Shown in pieces: positions 39,401-51,035 of a DNA stretch of 64,000 nt. The stretch's first letter is position 1; the number at the start of each line of letters is the position of its first letter. Both the position numbers and the translations under genes were made by a program. Source of the DNA: Monarcha castaneiventris obscurior. Taxonomy: Eukaryota; Chordata; Aves; Passeriformes; Monarchidae. Location: assembly GCA_026261815.1 (NCBI GenBank), contig JAMPIT010000417.1:4683501-4747500 (forward strand), written 5' to 3'. The notes beneath the pieces are model-generated. The model did no database searches, was not told where the DNA came from, and saw only the letters and a program-made list of their open reading frames with translations.

Positions 39401-42400
39401 ATTTCTACAAGCCAGTGCAAAACACAAACAGAGCCTCGAAAGGGCTCCCAAGCAGAAGGGGCACCAATCCTATCACACACCTCTGCTGCATGCTGATGGA
39501 AGAGCAGTCCTTGTCATTGTCATCACCAGTGGGAGGGAAAGGAGAAACTTGTTGCTTGGATGGAGAGATGAGAAGGAACTGCTGCTGCTGCTGAGCGACT
39601 GACTCCAAAGAGTGAAGAAAACCGTAGAATTGTGAAATAATTTAGGTAATAACACACCCCTAAGATGATTGTGTCCAACTGTTAATGGATCATGAGGAGG
39701 TGATTCACCTGCCAGTTCCTGGATTATGGTCCTTTCATCTCTGGTTTATGATGTTTTCACTTCTGCCTGAGGGGAAGCTGAGATTTTCAGCTGGAGGATC
39801 CATGAGGCAGTATGGTGAGGACTGTTGTTTGAAAACAGCCTGAACTGCACCTGGAGCAGCAGTGACTGCCTGGAGGCACTCTAGATTTTTCTAGATTTTA
39901 TTGTGGAACCTGAGCACTACAAGATGTTGGAGAGAAAAATACAAATGGTAGATGATGCTGAGCCAGCATAGGCTGACAACAATAAGAAGAAATATGGTAG
40001 TTTTCTGGCAGACTTTGAGAAACAGTTGTGGGTGGATGTCAGTAAACAGAGTTCAGAGCACTGCAGCTGCAAGAGTAAATCCACCAGCCTTCTTGGATCT
40101 TCAATAAAATATGTGCTTATTTGAGAAAGTACTGCCAAGAGTCCAGGCAAGGAATGGAAATGCACTGGAAAGGAAATGTCAGGGTTTGCGTTGCTGAGCC
40201 AAACTAGCATAGTCATATTTAGTTTTCTTTCCACAGTATCAGAGTAGAACATGCTAATTACAGCTGGTGTAACTCATGGGTGTTCACAGAACTCTCAATA
40301 AGGTCACGCTGGCAACAACAAGAGCAACTTCTGTTGCATCTGACATAATTGATTTCTAATGTCAAAATTATTTGGGTAGGGAAGTTTGTAAACTCCCTTT
40401 TAATTTACATGTAGGTCCATTTAGAAGTGCTTTCTAAGAAACTCTTTATGTCCTTCAAGAGTTCTTCCATGGAAATTAAAAGATAATGTCCTTTCTCTTG
40501 CAAGCAGTAATTTGCACACTTTTTATTTCTCTTGTCAGATGCTGATGGCTCCAGAACTGAGAGAGATAATATTTAGAGATGCCTCTTTTAGCCATAACCA
40601 GAGGAGCCTGTAAATATGGACTTTTTATGTCATTTAATAGATATCTGCAGTAAAGTTGTTTTTATAGCTTTCTTTTTTTTTAAAATTCATGACTGATATT
40701 TTTGTTTTGCTTTGATATACTGTGATGTAAGAAATTACTCAAACTTCAGAATTTGGTCTTTTTGTTTATACAAAACAATGAAAACTGCAGCTCTCTGAAG
40801 TTCAAAGTCAAACACTGGATATAAGGCTTGACCATCCTTTCTGTTTGTCTTTGTTAGAGGAAAAACTAAGCAATGTCAAATTGGTTTCTATCATTGCAGT
40901 GCTATTTTCAATTAACTTTAATTCTTTGGGCAATAGCATCATTCCATATCTCACTATCTACCAGGAACTCGATGTTCTAAAAGCACTGGGCTAGGAATCA
41001 AGTTGTCAAAACACCAAGACAACACAATTTTCAGATTGTATACAAAATTTTCAGAAAGGCAGCTTATTGCAGGTGACAGTGCACAGATAATATCATGTGT
41101 GAAGGGGAGATTTTGTGTCAGGAGCTCCTTGTACATGCAGGATATCCTTCACTGCCTGAAGCAGCACATCTCTGAACACAGGCAAGAAGATTGCTACAAA
41201 ATGAAAAAATTTCATGGAAGTAATTTCAGAATGAAAAAACCCCAACCAGCTATTGTACAAGATAGTATGAAATGGAAAGTGAACTTTCTGTTTGGTATGG
41301 AACTAACTGATTTCTAGCAGTGGCATGAGAGTTGCCATTATAAGTGAGAGTTGTTTTGGTGAATTGCAGCTTTGGTAAGGATCTGAGTAAGGGTTTTAGG
41401 CTCTTCTCAGAACTGAAAGAGGACCGGCATATGCTGCCTTCTCTTCTGAAATAGGTGGAATGAAGTTCCTGTCACTGTTTATTGTAGAGGTTACAGAGAT
41501 GACTGTATGAGAAAAGACTGGGATCTGAATGGCAGAAGTTAGGCAGTGTGAATCCTGCCTCACAGTCAATATAATTTTCCACGGTTACTGCATTCATTCT
41601 TTATGATTGGAGCTGACTGGGAATCTCAGAACAAAATAAACTCCTCATGAGAAAACGCCAGTTGCACGAGACGGCATCTATCATGGAAATGTGCCAACTG
41701 AGAAACCTTCTTGGTTCCCAGCTGCTGTGGAGATCAGGCTTCCAGTGCTTGTGGCCTCTGGGCCAGCACATCCTGCATTCTGCCCCACAGGTGTGACCTT
41801 GAGGCCGCCCAGGCCTTGGCAGGACTCCTGCAGCACAACCAGCACAGGATGCTTGGCGAGCCCTTCTGCTGAAGGAGGATCCATCCTGTGTCACAGCACC
41901 TCCCAGGAGTGCATCATCCTGATGGGCATTAAGGTGTCTGCTTTTGAGTTACAGTGACCAAATACAGTTGCTCTCTTTCCTGTGTTTTTTGAATATAGGT
42001 GGAGATGCAAACTTTGCTGTACTTTGGCGTGCTGTAACTCTGTGAGCCAAATGGGAGTTATTAGAGAGATCCAAGTTAGTAACTCTGAATGATGATGATA
42101 TCCCAGCCTTTCTAGCTGAGGGGCCAGTTTGTGTTTCTGTTTGTTCTTGAGAGGGAAAAGGCATTTGGAGTTCTAAACCCCAACCTTTTTACTCCTTTTA
42201 CTCTTTTATTCTTATTCTATTCTTCGTGTTCCTGGATAAAATACCTACAGCTTTTTAGTTTTGGTGTTTTTAACAAAGTCTGGAAGCTTGATGAAGTGAA
42301 GAATATTGCCTGACATTTATTCATATCACCATTTTCCAATGCTATTCATCTGTTTTTAAGGTAGCAGAAATTTTATATAGAAAGTGACAACTTAACAATA

Positions 42401-45192
42401 CTCTTTTTTTTATTTTAATGATTACTTCTTTAACATTCAATTAAAAAATACTGTTGTCTAGTGGATATCTTATAGAGATGAACTGGTGAAAATGCAGTGC
42501 TATTTCCTGTACTGACACTGTGAAAGTGCTTCCCTCCAACTCTGGCCTCTGTTTCCAGATTGCTAGTTTGAAGGCAAGCCCTAAAACATTAAATATTGCT
42601 GTTCCATCTGAAAGCCTCTTAGATCAAGTCCCTAGACCTGTTAACCTTAATTTTGTGACCCTTTTCTAGCCTGGTGTTTTATCCTGCAAAAAGATGAATT
42701 AAGCACTCTGGGACGATTACCCCACGACCTGTCTGCTCACTAGCTTTTTGCTCTTGGGGCACAGCTGACTTTTGGAAGAGAAATTACAAATGGTGAATAC
42801 CACATATCCAGTGAAAGTGACGTTTCTGTATTTCACTGTATAACTGAAGTTCAACCATACAGTAGCCTATCCCTCTTTCCCATAGGCTGTTGCCTAGGAA
42901 AGTTTCCAGATATATTTGGTTTTTTATAGAACATAAATTTAATAAGTAAAGAATTTAGGATTGATGAAGTTTATTTTTAGAGAAGAAAACAAGTTTGGAA
43001 CTAACTTGAGTGTTCTCCATTGAAAAGAAAGAAAAACATGAGTCACAGGCTGGGAACTGGGCACATAATCTTCACATTACATTGCTTCTTTTTTTTTAAA
43101 CTCTTCTTTTCCTGTGTAAGTGAAGCCATAGCTTTGTTCGTAGGTACACTGAATATGCTAGGCTCAGTAGATTGCACAGTGAAAAAAGAAGATAAAATGA
43201 CATATGCTAGCTGGATGTTTATTTCATTGACTTGAATCTCATCTGCTGAGGGATTCTATTTAATCAGGTCACTGATTAAATTGTTTAATTGCTGTATTTA
43301 TTTTCTTTTATAAAATTTATACATTATGTCTGTATTTAATATTAATGTATAAATTAACAAAAATTTTTAGAAATAGCTGTATATTTTATTGATAATCTTT
43401 CAGATTCCAGAATTTAAGATTCGTATCTATTCCTACTGCACCTGTAAGTTGAAACTTAGCTCTTAAAAGTAAAATCATAGAGTTTGTTGTCAAAGTCTGT
43501 CTTCTGATCATCCCAGCAGAATCCTAATCCTAGGTTTGATCTTGCTCTCCAAGAGTTTTTGGGAGCACAGAAAACTGTAGGTCATTCTCATCCCGGCTTA
43601 CTTGTTGTTAAGCTTCTCTCCCCAGGTCTGAACAAGGCTCGACTGAGCTGGGCTGTGTGGACATTGGTGCCTTGCCAACAGCTTCTGTTTCCCAAATCAT
43701 TGTATCTTCATTTGTGCTCACTGCAGCTCACTTAAATATGTCCTTTGGCTTTGGTACTCTCATGTTCTTATCCTTGCAGGCTACTGATGCCCTGTACTTC
43801 ATACCCACTCTTGCAATTGAGTTTGATTCTTCCCACATCAAAACCCTTTTTTACTCTGGGTCTTGCATGAATGTGAGCATCTTATCTAAACAACATGAAA
43901 GTAAAGGATTCAGCGTCTTTGACATTTGCTGTTAAGATAAAAGACATCTTGTTTCCTCATCTATTAAGGGAATAGAAGCGGAGACTGCCTTCCTGTCATA
44001 CTGTGGATATATTTTTAAAGAAGGTGGAAGAAGACATTTTGTTTGGTAGCATAAGTCTGGACTTGAAAAAATACAGACAAATGCACTTCATGGAGCTGCT
44101 AGATAGTGGCCAAGGAAAGTGTTGTCCTAACAGAGTATGGATGGTTTTCTCAAACTCTTTATAAAAATATCACTGTTAATCTTCATAGGATCACTGTTTG
44201 GGGATCTGCTCTCTCTCTCAGCTTCTGTTTTTCTCACAGCTCCTTTCCTATTTCCACCACAGATTCTCTTTATCCTGTTAGACAGCAACTTGAAGAGCAA
44301 TGAACGAGTAGTGTCATACTTCCAACTGAAGAAGTCCCAGCTGCCAGCTCTGGCTATATTCCACACACCAGATGATCAGCATGATGTGTTGACCCCAGAT
44401 GAAATCTCCATTGAGCGTGTACAGGACTTCTGTAATCGTTTCCTTCAAAGAATGCAAAAGGTAGGGGGGGTGGGGTCTTGATGCTGTTGTTTACCAGGCT
44501 CTTGAAGAAGGTGACTTCAGTTCCTTGAACTCCTCCCCATCCCCATCACTTCCTCTTTCATGTACACTTGCACCTGAATATCAGAAAAGCATTAGCTTTA
44601 CGGCAGAGCAGAGATGGATGTCTTTGCAGAGCCTCTGTCTTCATTGACCTCTGCCTTCTAGTCTACAGCAAGCAGAATTCACTGGTCTCTGCAGCTGTAT
44701 GAAGGTCTCTGTGAAGCATCTGTCTTTTGGGAACAGCAGCTAGGGAGACAAAGTGAAGGGTGCTTTTGGATGCTGAGAATGGAGGTGGTGGATGGCAGCG
44801 TATGAGAGCAGGTCAGAGAGACAGTGACATGGATAGGAATTAAATCTGTAGGAAGACTACAAAACAGTGTGTACAGCTAGGGCTTTAGGACTCTACCAGA
44901 GGTCTCTGCTGGGAGAGGGACAATTAAATCTCCATGTTCGCTCATTCAGTGTTAACAGTTCTCTCTCTGTCTCTTCTGTCTCTGTCATCCTCCTGTAGCA
45001 CAGGGGCTTTGTGCTGTGTGATGGAAATGGGATAGGGCAGTGGCATAGACAGCAGAGGGAGGCATTTGAGTTTTTTTGTTTTCTTTATCTCTATGCTGAG
45101 AAGCCAAGTCATGTCAAAACTGATTTCATGCCTCTAATGTGTTTTAGAAAGAAGACAAATCTGAGGAGAAGCCCTTCAATGAAGAACTCTGA
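27306..45192 (+). CDS. ERP27: Endoplasmic reticulum protein 27, redox-inactive PDI-family protein (whole coding span, 7 exons)
   Basis: Coding segments are 27306-27426, 27631-27731, 30676-30813, 34123-34236, 37149-37274, 44263-44460 and 45148-45192. They total 843 bp and encode 280 aa plus stop; human is 273 aa. All junctions are GT-AG and phases join. The order is a signal peptide (about 1-33, with hydrophobic core CLLVILLT), a b-type thioredoxin fold (about 50-158, with EVAVIGFFQ and LVTEYDPV), a second b'-type fold (159-266, with LEFNLLLI, ILFILLD and LPALAIF) and a charged tail ending NEEL. No CXXC active site exists in either domain, as expected for ERp27, which lacks oxidoreductase activity. 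It binds unfolded polypeptides through the b' domain and recruits ERp57 in the ER lumen. A second in-frame ATG at 27333 (ACCATGG) has a stronger Kozak context and would give 271 aa. Confidence 0.95.
27631..27731 (+). CDS. ERP27: ERP27 exon 2 (residues 41-74)
   Basis: Acceptor TTTGCTCTGCAG and donor GTGTGT flank 101 bp. The exon encodes TASTTEKPVLLNNIADAEAF and then VSGAEVAVIGFFQ. The last segment matches the first beta strand of the human ERp27 b domain (EVAVIGFFQ). It ends in phase 0. Intron 1 before it is only 204 bp. Confidence 0.95.
29951..30021. repeat. CA/TA/TG microsatellite forming a 40-bp near-perfect inverted repeat
   Basis: Alternating CA and TA tracts lead into a palindrome at 29981-30020. 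The left arm (AAACACACACACA, then TATATAT) pairs with the right arm (ending TGTGTGTGTTT) at 19 of 20 positions. It is alternating purine-pyrimidine, which favours Z-DNA or cruciform extrusion. Confidence 0.9.
30226..30471 (+). repeat. G-rich minisatellite in ERP27 intron 2
   Basis: About eight imperfect units built on GTGCGTGGG(G/C)CGGGCTGTG occur in some 250 bp, separated by TGTGTGCGGG spacers of variable length. It contains dense GGG runs on the plus (non-template) strand. It generates the long artefactual open frames on both strands across 29949-31255. Confidence 0.92.
30571..30606 (+). repeat. (GGTGGC)6 hexanucleotide repeat
   Basis: Six tandem GGTGGC/GGCGGT units lie 70-105 bp upstream of ERP27 exon 3, in a stretch of very high CpG density that runs into the exon. 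Confidence 0.9.
30676..30813 (+). CDS. ERP27: ERP27 exon 3 (residues 75-120), GC-rich
   Basis: Acceptor TCTGCCTCCGCAG and donor GTGCGT flank 138 bp. The exon has exactly the 46 codons of the human counterpart as I align it. It encodes DPQSLEAEQFRLAAG, VPEVPFGLSSSAAVLSHYG and STVALFRR. Alignment anchors are VPFG/VSFG, VLSHY/VLTHY and ALFR/CLFR. Third positions are almost all G or C, unlike the other ERP27 exons, reflecting the local GC island rather than the gene as a whole. Confidence 0.9.
30814..34122 (+). other. ERP27: ERP27 intron 3
   Basis: This is a 3.3-kb intron. The first ~150 bp remain GC-rich, and the rest is ordinary AT-rich intronic DNA. I see no mobile element or extra exon. Confidence 0.6.
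34123..34236 (+). CDS. ERP27: ERP27 exon 4 (residues 121-158)
   Basis: Acceptor TGTCTTCAG and donor GTAATT flank 114 bp. The exon encodes VDNDRRDLDMNNRDVDAKK and then LTRFVRMNELRLVTEYDPV. The last part matches the end of the human b domain (LSRFIEIN, VTEYNPV). Phases are 0 on both sides. Confidence 0.95.
34237..37148 (+). other. ERP27: ERP27 intron 4
   Basis: This is a 2.9-kb intron with a short (CAAA)-rich tract at 34801-34848. Otherwise nothing recognisable. Several open frames between 35800 and 36650 lack domains and overlap each other on both strands. Confidence 0.6.
34801..34848 (+). repeat. CAAA-rich simple repeat
   Basis: An imperfect run of CAAA/CAAATAAA units (AAACAAGCAAATAAACAATC and onward) lies in ERP27 intron 4. 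Confidence 0.75.
37149..37274 (+). CDS. ERP27: ERP27 exon 5 (residues 159-200)
   Basis: Acceptor TGCTGGGCAG and donor GTAAGC flank 126 bp. The exon encodes TAIGVMQSSLEFNLLLI, TDKMSPKHPERM and RKFRAAAELYKGK, the start of the b' domain. It aligns with human TVIGLFNS, HLLLIMNKASPEYEE and AAKLFQGK. Phases are 0 on both sides. Confidence 0.95.
37275..44262 (+). other. ERP27: ERP27 intron 5
   Basis: This is the largest intron (7.0 kb). It is AT-rich, especially 43260-43400, and carries a degenerate CR1-like stretch at 39622-39690. No additional exon is recognisable. Confidence 0.6.
39622..39690 (-). mobile_element. Degenerate CR1-like LINE 3'-end fragment
   Basis: The stretch beginning GTAGAATTGTGAAATAATTT and continuing CACCCCTAAGATGATTGTGTCCAACTGTTAATG resembles the avian CR1 3' tail motif (a block of the form GACCCCTAAGATCATTGAGTCCAACC). 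Several mismatches and small indels indicate an old copy. The element would read on the minus strand. Confidence 0.4.
44263..44460 (+). CDS. ERP27: ERP27 exon 6 (residues 201-266)
   Basis: Acceptor TTCCACCACAG and donor GTAGGG flank 198 bp. The exon encodes ILFILLDSNLKSNERVVSYF, QLKKSQLPALAIF and the helix EISIERVQDFCNRFLQ. This is the C-terminal half of the b' domain. It contains the cis-Pro-type LPALAI segment and the acidic loop DDQHD (237-241), the counterpart of human DDEWD. Phases are 0 on both sides. Confidence 0.96.
45148..45192 (+). CDS. ERP27: ERP27 exon 7: charged tail and ER-retrieval signal
   Basis: An acceptor ending GTGTTTTAG precedes 45148. The exon encodes KEDKSEEKPFNEEL and TGA at 45190-45192. 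The tail is short and highly charged, like the human tail that ends KVEL. NEEL departs from the common [KRHQSA]-[DENQ]-E-L retrieval pattern only at the first position. The exon is too short to be supported by composition alone; phase, position and the EEL ending carry the call. Intron 6 (44461-45147) has no visible feature. Confidence 0.85.
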   Translation, partial: KEDKSEEKPFNEEL

Positions 45193-45636
45193 TTCTTTCT
45201 CAGCCAAGACGATGACTGTAGCCAGAGTCATCTGTTTCTGGTGTATGAAGAGTTCACCCTGCCCTACAGCTCAGCGATTCCTGAGCCAAGTCAGTCACGG
45301 ATTGCCATCATCATTCTATGTACATATATGCCTTCTGTCCTCTCCAGGAATCTCTTCTCTCTTTTCTCTTCTCATTTGTTGGCTCCAGATCTCTTTTTTC
45401 AGTACTCCAGGACCTCTGGTATTGCCCTACAGTACGTCCTTTCATGCCACTCTGTTGGAGCAAAGGGTGGCATAGTGAAATGTCAATATTAGAGGTAAAG
45501 CTAGTAGTTCCCAGGAATCTGTTTTCCTCATTATTTTGGGTTTTGCTGCCATGCTGGGATCCACTGTCAGCCTTTCCTGATACTACAAACAGATTTGTTG
45601 CTTGATGTCACATGAAATTCTGCATTTATTTTACTA

Positions 45637-45642
45637 AATAAA
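45637..45642 (+). terminator. ERP27: ERP27 polyadenylation signal
   Basis: AATAAA lies 445 bp after the ERP27 stop, preceded by T-rich sequence (TTTATTTTACT). The 3' UTR probably ends near 45660. Confidence 0.7.
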
Positions 45643-48374
45643 GCAGTAAGTGAATAGCCTGAATTTTCATGCAAGTATGTTATTTCCCACTCCCCTTCTC
45701 TTTCATTTAAGGACAAAGCCTCTGTATTTATAAATGAGTAAGCTCAAAAAGTCTCCTTTCTCTGAGTTTAACCAATGAATGCCTAACCAATCAGGTTGGT
45801 TGCTAAGAATCATTCCCGATGGAAATGGACCCATCATCAATAGATATTTCCACCAGGATAGGAGATATCTGTGAAGCTTTGGGATCAGAACAGCATGAGG
45901 TAAGCAGGTCTGAGATGGTGCAGCAAAAATGAATGGGCTTAAGATGTTGTAGTCAGTAAGCTTACCCAGGAGATACTGTTGTTGATCAGACCAAGGCATG
46001 GGGCCAGGGAAGAGAACTGTCTGCACCAGATGAGGGAAAATATAAAAATACATGCCTGACTTCTGCTGGATGTTCTTGTGGCTTTTGTGCATTGAAAAAG
46101 GACTACAGAAGTACAGGATAGGTGCTAAGAGCTGAAGGCTGAGTCCCAGAGAGAGGAGAAAGGTCTAAGGTGTCAGAATACCTAGCTGCTTTTGCCCTGG
46201 GTAGGGGCAGAGATTGTAGCACTGGACTGGAAGACTGTGAATGAAGCAGCTTTGGTGTTGATTTGTGTGAAGGTGTGAGCACAGGGATCAGCCCCTCTGA
46301 AGTACTGGGGAGCCAGAGGGTCCCATCCTAGACCCTGTCACACTACAGCTTTGAGGATAAGAGATGGCTCACCTCACACTGGCCCAGAACCAAGGCAGAG
46401 CAAATTCACACCTGCCTTCCAGGATCCTCATGTCAGTGGTGTGTGTGGTTGTGAACTCCTGGTTTATGCCACTCCTAGAATGTTCAGGGTATCTCCTGCC
46501 AAGAGCGCTGCTCACTTTCCCTCAGTTGGAAAACTGCCCCTTTTTATGGCTACAGCTTGCTCCTCCCTAGGAAGGGTTTATTCCTTTCTCTGCAGTATGG
46601 CAGAGAGGGAAGGTCTTCTGGGGAGACATCTGTGAGTAGTCTTGGCATTGTAGGTGTTTCCAGTGTCATGCACATCTGTGGTCCAGCCCAAATAGTGTGG
46701 GGGCACTGACCTGCTGCACGAGTGCCTGAAGTCTGGGTCTTGGCCAGCTGCAGAAATTGGGCACAGCGACGTGACTCTACTCAGTGCTGCAGGGAAACAA
46801 AATAGGACATGAATGAAGCTCTGGTTCTGCAAACAAGCCTGGGAGTAAAAGCAGTGTCCCCAGTGACTGTGTTGGCTGTGTACACAGCTAATTATAGGTA
46901 TAGCTTTTCAGGAGCTTCCTTATGTACACTGGGGAGTTTAATTCCCTCTGCACCTTACAGAGCTCTGCATCTAACCAACAAACTTGGGAGCCACAAGCCA
47001 GCCACAGGAAAGGCCTCCTCCTCCTCCAGCTGTTCTGCAGTGCTTTGCAGGACTTAGAGAGCACAGACAGCCCTGGGGTGCTGCACACAGGATGCCCTGT
47101 GCACAGATCTGGTGCAGGGAGGGTCTGCCTTAATCCCTGTGCTCAAAGGCTTCTGCAATGCAGCTTTGGTGGGCTTAGCAACTGCCATAGGGCATTTGAG
47201 GTAGAAACCAGAGGCAGAATCATGTGCATGGGTTGGTCTCTTGTTTGTTTTATTCTTGGGTTTTGTGCCCCGTTATGTCATCTCTGGCCTGAACTTGTGA
47301 TGTACATGGCCCAGATGTTCTGAGTTGTCTGGGGAGGCTGGTTTGGTTTTCAAAGGGAGGAAGTTCTAGATGCAAATTGACAGAGGGCAGGATGAAGGGG
47401 TTCCCTTTCACCTCAGCATTGCGGGCATACCATGGTATGAGAACTCCTTCTCTGCAGCAGCATCTGAACTCAAAGGACATTAAAAATATCTAAGATGAAA
47501 GCTCAATTTGCCTAACAGGAAAGAGGCTGCAGAGGCATGTCAGAGCTGCTGTCTTCACCCCAGGGAACAGGGCATTGGGTTGTGTTTTGGAAGATGCAAT
47601 TTCATATCCTTCTTTGGTGAGAAAGGATTTGAACATCCCCAGAAGCAGAATGTTACAGAGACCTGGAGGTTCAGCAAGGGGATTAACATTTTTTCATTTT
47701 ATTCCCCAGACCCGTTGTATGTGACATTAAACAACAAAATGTTGCTTAGAGGTGAACTAGCCCCCATCTGCTGCAGGTTGAACCAAGACTTTGCATATGA
47801 AAATCTGTGCCTCAGCTTTGTCACTTCAGTCCCACTGCACACAGTTATGGATCAGGCTGTGAGGGGCTGCTGAGCTGCAGAGAGTCTGACTGCAGAAGGA
47901 CTGAACAACCTTTGCACCTACCCTGAAGAAGAAGAAGAGGGTTTCTGCATGTGAGTCTGCCTTGTCAGCATTGCTCCTGCTCTGGGCAGTGGCTGGGAGG
48001 TGCTGAGAGGCCTCTGACTGCCAGCATGAAGGGAAGAGACATCTCCCAGACCATGCAGCCCTGGTGCCTTATGCATGCAGGGGCCAGCCACCAGCACAGC
48101 AAGGCGGGACTGAAACTTCTTCCTTTCTGCTAGGGATCCTGCCAACTCTGAATAAAAATTTTTAAAATCTCTCAGATATTTCCCAGAATAGCTGTCACAG
48201 GATGAACTTCATGGTGCCTAAGTCAGATCCCATCTCATGCACAGTCCAGCACTGAGCTGGGCCTGAATTCCCAGGATGGGGAGGAGATAGCAATGATTTA
48301 GAGCAACATAGGGTAGGAACCATTGCCCTCCTTATCATAAAGGGAGGGAGGGCATGGCTGTCTGATACCTCTGT

Positions 48375-48860
48375 TCACAGAATCACAGAATGGGTCTGGT
48401 GGAAGGGACCACAGAGAGTCATCTGGTCCAGGCTCCCTGCTCAAGCAGGGTCATCCCAGAGCACATGGCACAGGACTGTGTCCAGATGGCTCTTGAGTAT
48501 CTCCAGTGAGGGAGACTCCACAGCCTCTCTGGGCAATCTGCTCAGTCACCCACCCTGTAAAGAAGTTCTTCCTTATATTTAGATAGAACTTCCTGTGCAT
48601 CAGTTTCTGCCCATTGCCTCTTGCCCTGTTGCTTGGCACCACTGAGAAGAGCCTGGCTCCATCCTCTTGGCACCGTCCCATCGGTACTTACAGACAACGA
48701 CGAGGTGCCCTTTCAGTTGTCTTTTCTCAAGGCTGAACAGACCCAGCTCCCTCAGCCTTTCCTCATAAGTGAGGTGTTCCAGTCCCCTCATCATCTTTGT
48801 TGTCCTCTGCTGGACTTGCTCCAGGAACTCCATGTCTCTCTTGTGCTGAGGGGCCAAGGG
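48375..48860 (-). mobile_element. CR1 LINE, 5'-truncated 3' fragment
   Basis: On the minus strand the sequence encodes remnants of the C-terminal part of the CR1 reverse-transcriptase ORF, including EFLEQVQQRTTKMMRGLEHL and YEERLRELGLFSLEKRQLKG, and in another frame NRARGNGQKLMHRKFYLNIR. The change of frame and stop codons show that it is dead. The minus-strand 3' end is the typical tail complementary to TCACAGAATCACAGAATGG at 48375. Such fragments are abundant in bird and other reptile genomes and support the taxonomic call. Confidence 0.95.
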
Positions 48861-50894
48861 GAGCTCATCTGGAAGGAAGCTGAACCAATAAATCTGGGCA
48901 GAAATATTAGAAACAAACTCTCTTTTGCTGGTAGACAGATCACAGGACTTAGTCACTCTTCATCACCTCCACACAGGATGGCTTCCTCTCAGTACCACAA
49001 ATGGCAGCCCACGGGCTGGCAATGAGGTGGGGACAGTTGACACAGGAGGAGGAAATATTGTCTGAAGGATACAACTGGGACAGTGGTTTGCAGGACCGTG
49101 AAAGAGGCAGGCAAGGAAGAACCAAAGGCTGTTTTGAGAGGAGGTGAGGACTTGCCCAAGGAGTGATGTGGTCAGCAACAAGTAAGAGTAGGTGAGGGAA
49201 GGTGCTGGGTAGATACCACGGAGAACTGATAATGGTGGAGAAGAAAACACAGAAGTGTTTTTTCTAAGGCTGTGAATCAAATACCTCTTTGACCCATTTT
49301 GGCTTAGTCACTAAGGAAACTTCAGAGGAACATTTTCAGTGGAAAAACCTGCAAAACCACATGATGCACATTGAATAAGAGAGTACTTGTTCTCTCATTT
49401 GAGTTTCTCCCTTCTCTGCTAAAGTACCTGCAAATGCAGGCAGGCAGGCAGGCTAGTTGCATGACCTGTGAAGCAGCACTTTCCTCTGGCTTAGAGGGAA
49501 GGCCCATGGTGCATCCCTGCCTGCACCAGGCCTCCACATACGGCAGCTCTGCAGAGCTGCTCTCTCTATCACAGCTGCAAACAGCACTGTGTCCTCCTCC
49601 CCACACACTCACCAGGGCTCAAGGTGTTGAATCCTCCGTGGATCACAACAGCCCCTGGAAAACCCCATATCCCATCCACATACAGGTTGACATGCCAGTT
49701 TCCAGTCTAAACACATGGGCTGTGTAAGCACTCCAGGTTTCTCCCTGTCCCTGTGTTATGAGTATCATATACTCTTCATGTCTCCCACCTTCCTCTCTTC
49801 CTAGGCCAGAGCCCACATTTCGTCATCTTGTTAGGGACTCAGTGTGATTCTATGCCACCCAGGTCATGTGTTTTGTATGTCTACATCACCAGCATTATTT
49901 CTTGCCTTTTATCTAGTAGATGAGGCACAGGTGGTATTGCTATCTGTAACTTTCTCATTCTGGCCTAACACAGCATATCATTACTTTCATAGATGCCAGA
50001 AGACATAGCATGGGTGCAGACCAGTTCTGGTTCCTTTATCTGCGTGGGCAACTGCAGACAAATGTCAAGTCCTTGGGTGTTCTAATCAGCTATCAGAAGA
50101 GCAGGATGGGAACCTGCAGTATTCCTGCTTTTTGTTCTATTGCTGTTAATCACTGGAAGGAATAGAATAATCACCTCAAGAAAAAACGTTCATCTATTAT
50201 CTTTTCCACTAAATTATAGAGGGCCGTATGCCCGAAAGATTGTGTTTTAAAATACAGATGTGATATTTTCAATATAAATCTGTTGTGCTCAGAGTATTCT
50301 TTGGCATTCTGGAATTTAGTGTGGGTGTTGATCCTGGATGTATCATGACTTCCCATTGCAATCAAGACTTTATTTTCCTTGGCCAATTTTTTCTGGTTTT
50401 TGGCTGAGAAACAGAAGAGACAGACAGTAACCTACCCCAGACTGTCGATGAAGCCTGTAGGCAGAGCTGGAGACAGAGCCTAAATCTTCTGCATCCAGAT
50501 CTCCTGAATGTAAGCCATATGGCCACACTTTCTCTTCACCTTCCCTCTCCCTGTTACTCCCAATGGCTATTTTTTAAAGTTGAAATTGCAGTCTTTCACC
50601 AGGAGTAAAAGGCTGTCTTGTTTGGTTGCTTGCTTGGCACAGCTGAAGCTGAAGAGGTCTGGGCTGTTGTTTTCCCTCCATCTCTCACTCCTTGCCAGTG
50701 AGACTTTTCCTCCTGGATAAACTGCTTCATTGTTTTGGGGGTCTGATGGTGAATGTGTTTTCTTTCCGCATGGCTTTCTCCAAGCAGTTGCTGTGCTTTC
50801 TTGGATCCCTGGGCATCCTGGGTTTCAGATCCCATCTTGTAGCAACACTTTTGGGTTTTTTGCTCTGTTGAGATTCTAGCAGTAGGGAAAATAC

Positions 50895-51035
50895 TATGTT
50901 AAGCAGATATTAAGAAGACCTATTTGTGTAGTAAATATTTTAATATTGTTCTGAATAATTTGAAAATATTTAAATATTATTTAAAATACTTAATAAAGCA
51001 TTTTAAATATCTTATTACAATGATATTGAGAAGGT
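50895..51035. repeat. AT-rich low-complexity block
   Basis: About 140 bp is dominated by AATATTTAAATATT-like words (TAAATATTTTAATATTG, AAAATATTTAAATATT). It could act as a matrix-attachment-like or easily unwound segment, but nothing beyond composition supports a function. Confidence 0.6.
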
